Shown in pieces: positions 5,714 to 6,645 of a DNA stretch of 6,645 nucleotides (positions within the stretch are counted from its first letter, which is position 1; every line of letters starts with the position of its first letter). This DNA is from Solirubrobacterales bacterium (GTDB lineage: Bacteria > Actinomycetota > Thermoleophilia > Solirubrobacterales > 70-9), in contig JASLJO010000105.1 in the NCBI GenBank assembly GCA_030152505.1, forward strand, positions 1 to 6,645, in the 5' to 3' direction. Both the position numbers and the translations under genes were made by a program. Under the pieces are notes generated by a model. The model saw only the letters and a list, made by a program, of their open reading frames with translations. It ran no database searches and was not told the origin of the DNA.

Positions 5714-6318
5714 CGGCTGGACAGAGGCCGTCGCAAATCGAAAGGAGCAAAGCGATTCCCCAGCTAGAGGAGGCCACCGAGGCAGTCGTCGTCGAAGAGG
5801 AAGTCGAGTACATCTGCGACTTCGAGGAGGGCGACAAGGTCGTCTATCCGCATCACGGCGCCGGCCTGGTGATGAAGAAAGAAACGCGTGAGCTGATGGG
5901 CGAGGAGCGTGAGTACCTCACGATCAAGATCCTCCACAACGAACTCACCGTGATGGTTCCCTGCGAAAACGCCGGCAAGGCAGGGCTGCGGCGGGTCATC
6001 GACGAGGTCGAAATCAAGAAGGTCACATCCGTCCTCACCGACGACGTGTCGGAGATGCCGAAGAATTGGAACCGGCGTTTCAAGTACAACCGCGAGAAGA
6101 TCAAGACCGGCGACGTCTTCGAGCTCGCTGAGGTCGTCCGCAATCTGGCGATCCGTGAGATGGAGAAGGGCCTCTCCACCGGGGAGAAGCAGATGTACAC
6201 CCGGGCGAAGAAGATCCTCGCCTCGGAGTTCATGTACGCGCTCGACAAGGACGAGGACGGCGCGGAGGAGTACCTCGACGGTCTGCTGGAGGAGCGCTTC
6301 GCCGCCACCGCCGCCTAG
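5710..6318 (+). CDS. carD: CarD-family RNA polymerase-binding transcription regulator
   Basis: CarD binds the RNA polymerase beta subunit and stabilises open promoter complexes, including at rRNA promoters; it is essential in mycobacteria. From TTG 5710 the frame gives 202 residues. The N-terminal RNAP-interaction (Tudor-like) domain starts near 37, with F-E-E-G-D-K-V-V-Y-P-H-H-G-A-G (38-52) and E-Y-L-T-I-K-I (68-74). The C-terminal helical DNA-binding domain contains N-W-N-R-R-F-K (119-125), whose Trp120 corresponds to the Trp that wedges the -10 minor groove in mycobacterial CarD. G-L-S-T-G-E-K-Q-M (154-162) is also characteristic. The coordinates use the most upstream ordinary start codon, which overlaps the disA stop as TTGA and has only a weak SD. 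A better placed SD (5741-5747) precedes an ATT at 5755, which would give 187 residues and remove a non-conserved leader. I favour the ATT biologically, but it is unproven. An acidic V-E-E-E-V-E stretch precedes the core. Confidence 0.93.
   Translation: MTAGQRPSQIERSKAIPQLEEATEAVVVEEEVEYICDFEEGDKVVYPHHGAGLVMKKETRELMGEEREYLTIKILHNELTVMVPCENAGKAGLRRVIDEVEIKKVTSVLTDDVSEMPKNWNRRFKYNREKIKTGDVFELAEVVRNLAIREMEKGLSTGEKQMYTRAKKILASEFMYALDKDEDGAEEYLDGLLEERFAATAA
5741..5757 (+). promoter_or_regulatory. Shine-Dalgarno AAAGGAG with in-frame ATT, probable carD start
   Basis: AAAGGAG (5741-5747) is followed after 7 bases by ATT (5755-5757), in frame with carD and continuing as P-Q-L-E-E. No ATG, GTG or TTG occurs in frame at SD distance. 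The arms AATCG (5736-5740) and CGATT (5753-5757) form a 5-base inverted repeat with the SD in the 12-base loop and the ATT in the stem, so initiation might be modulated by RNA folding. The TTG at 5710 is the alternative start. Confidence 0.5.
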
Positions 6319-6325
6319 CAGTTCC

Positions 6326-6645
6326 GTCACCGCGGTCATCGCGGCTGCCGGCTCCGGGGAGAGGCTCGGGGCCGGCGGTCCGAAGGCTTTCGTGCCCTTG
6401 GCCGGCAGGCCGATGGTCGATTGGTCGGTCGCCGCGATCCGCGCGGCGGCGGGCGTGCGCTCGATCGTCGTCGCCTGCCCACCCGGACATGTCCACGACC
6501 TCGGCGGGCACGACCTCGGCGTCGTCGACGGCGGCGCCACCCGCGCGCAATCGGTGGCCAACGCCCTGCAGGCGGTGGGGACTGAGCTGGTGGCGATCCA
6601 CGACGCGGCGCGTCCGCTGGTGACGCCCGAGCTGGTCGAGGGCGT
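6326..6645 (+). CDS. ispD: 2-C-methyl-D-erythritol 4-phosphate cytidylyltransferase IspD, N-terminal part (3' truncated)
   Basis: IspD transfers CMP from CTP to MEP in the third step of the MEP isoprenoid pathway. From 6326 the frame reads V-T-A-V-I-A-A-A-G-S-G-E-R-L-G and continues through G-G-P-K-A-F-V-P-L-A-G-R-P-M. This is the nucleotide-binding loop with its Arg and Lys (R13, K20 counted from 6326). V-V-D-G-G-A-T-R-A-Q-S-V-A-N-A-L (66-81) and V-A-I-H-D-A-A-R-P-L (89-98) are the further family signatures. The window ends after 106 codons, roughly half the enzyme. The start is uncertain: no ATG, GTG or TTG lies in frame between 6158 and 6391, so 6326 is only where family similarity begins. 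The nearest upstream candidate, GTG 6155, would add 57 Arg/Ser/Pro-rich residues read out of frame through carD. The core begins 8 bases after the carD stop, so the two genes are surely co-transcribed. Confidence 0.9.

Noticed and set aside
6155..6157. GTG as the ispD start
   Set aside because: It would overlap carD by over 160 bases and add a long Arg/Ser-rich leader unlike any IspD N-terminus.
5764..6561. A 265-codon minus-strand open frame opposite carD and ispD
   Set aside because: It is a complement of two well-supported genes, with low-complexity Leu/Asp-rich content and no domain.

Overview
The window is GC-rich, gene-dense DNA with every supported gene on the + strand. The order clpC - (three genes) - disA - carD - ispD, together with protein sequences close to actinobacterial ClpC, DisA and CarD, points to a high-GC actinobacterium. 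A deep lineage such as Thermoleophilia/Solirubrobacterales is my best guess. That placement is inferred from gene content and style, not from a search.

Layout: (1) 1-485 is the 3' end of clpC, a Hsp100 unfoldase, with an unusual Lys-rich then acidic tail. (2) 520-4508 holds three genes that are not usual members of this neighbourhood. They are an exported six-bladed NHL beta-propeller protein, an aldo/keto-reductase-fold protein that overlaps it by 4 bases, and a 14-helix DHA2-type MFS exporter. The first and third genes each have a TAGGGT hexamer 7-9 bases before the ATG. (3) 4509-4600 is the longest non-coding stretch and the most AT-rich. It carries a consensus TTGACA and two pairs of direct repeats and looks like the control region of disA. 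(4) 4601-6645 is a tightly packed block: disA (cyclic di-AMP synthase), carD (RNA polymerase-binding regulator) and the 5' part of ispD (isoprenoid synthesis).

How the genes may work together: clpC, disA and carD are stress or housekeeping regulators (protein quality control, c-di-AMP signalling, open-complex stabilisation). ispD is an essential MEP-pathway gene that travels with carD in actinobacteria. The three genes in between look like an accessory insertion at the point where radA often sits beside disA. No direct functional link between them and the flanking genes can be read from the sequence.

The points most worth a second look are these. The AKR-fold protein appears to have lost two of its four catalytic residues. 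carD has its only good ribosome-binding site in front of an ATT codon. ispD has no usable ATG/GTG/TTG near its N-terminus. The control region before disA is rich in short repeats. I see no mobile element, CRISPR array, tRNA, rRNA or clear rho-independent terminator. No stretch longer than about 100 bases lacks a gene.
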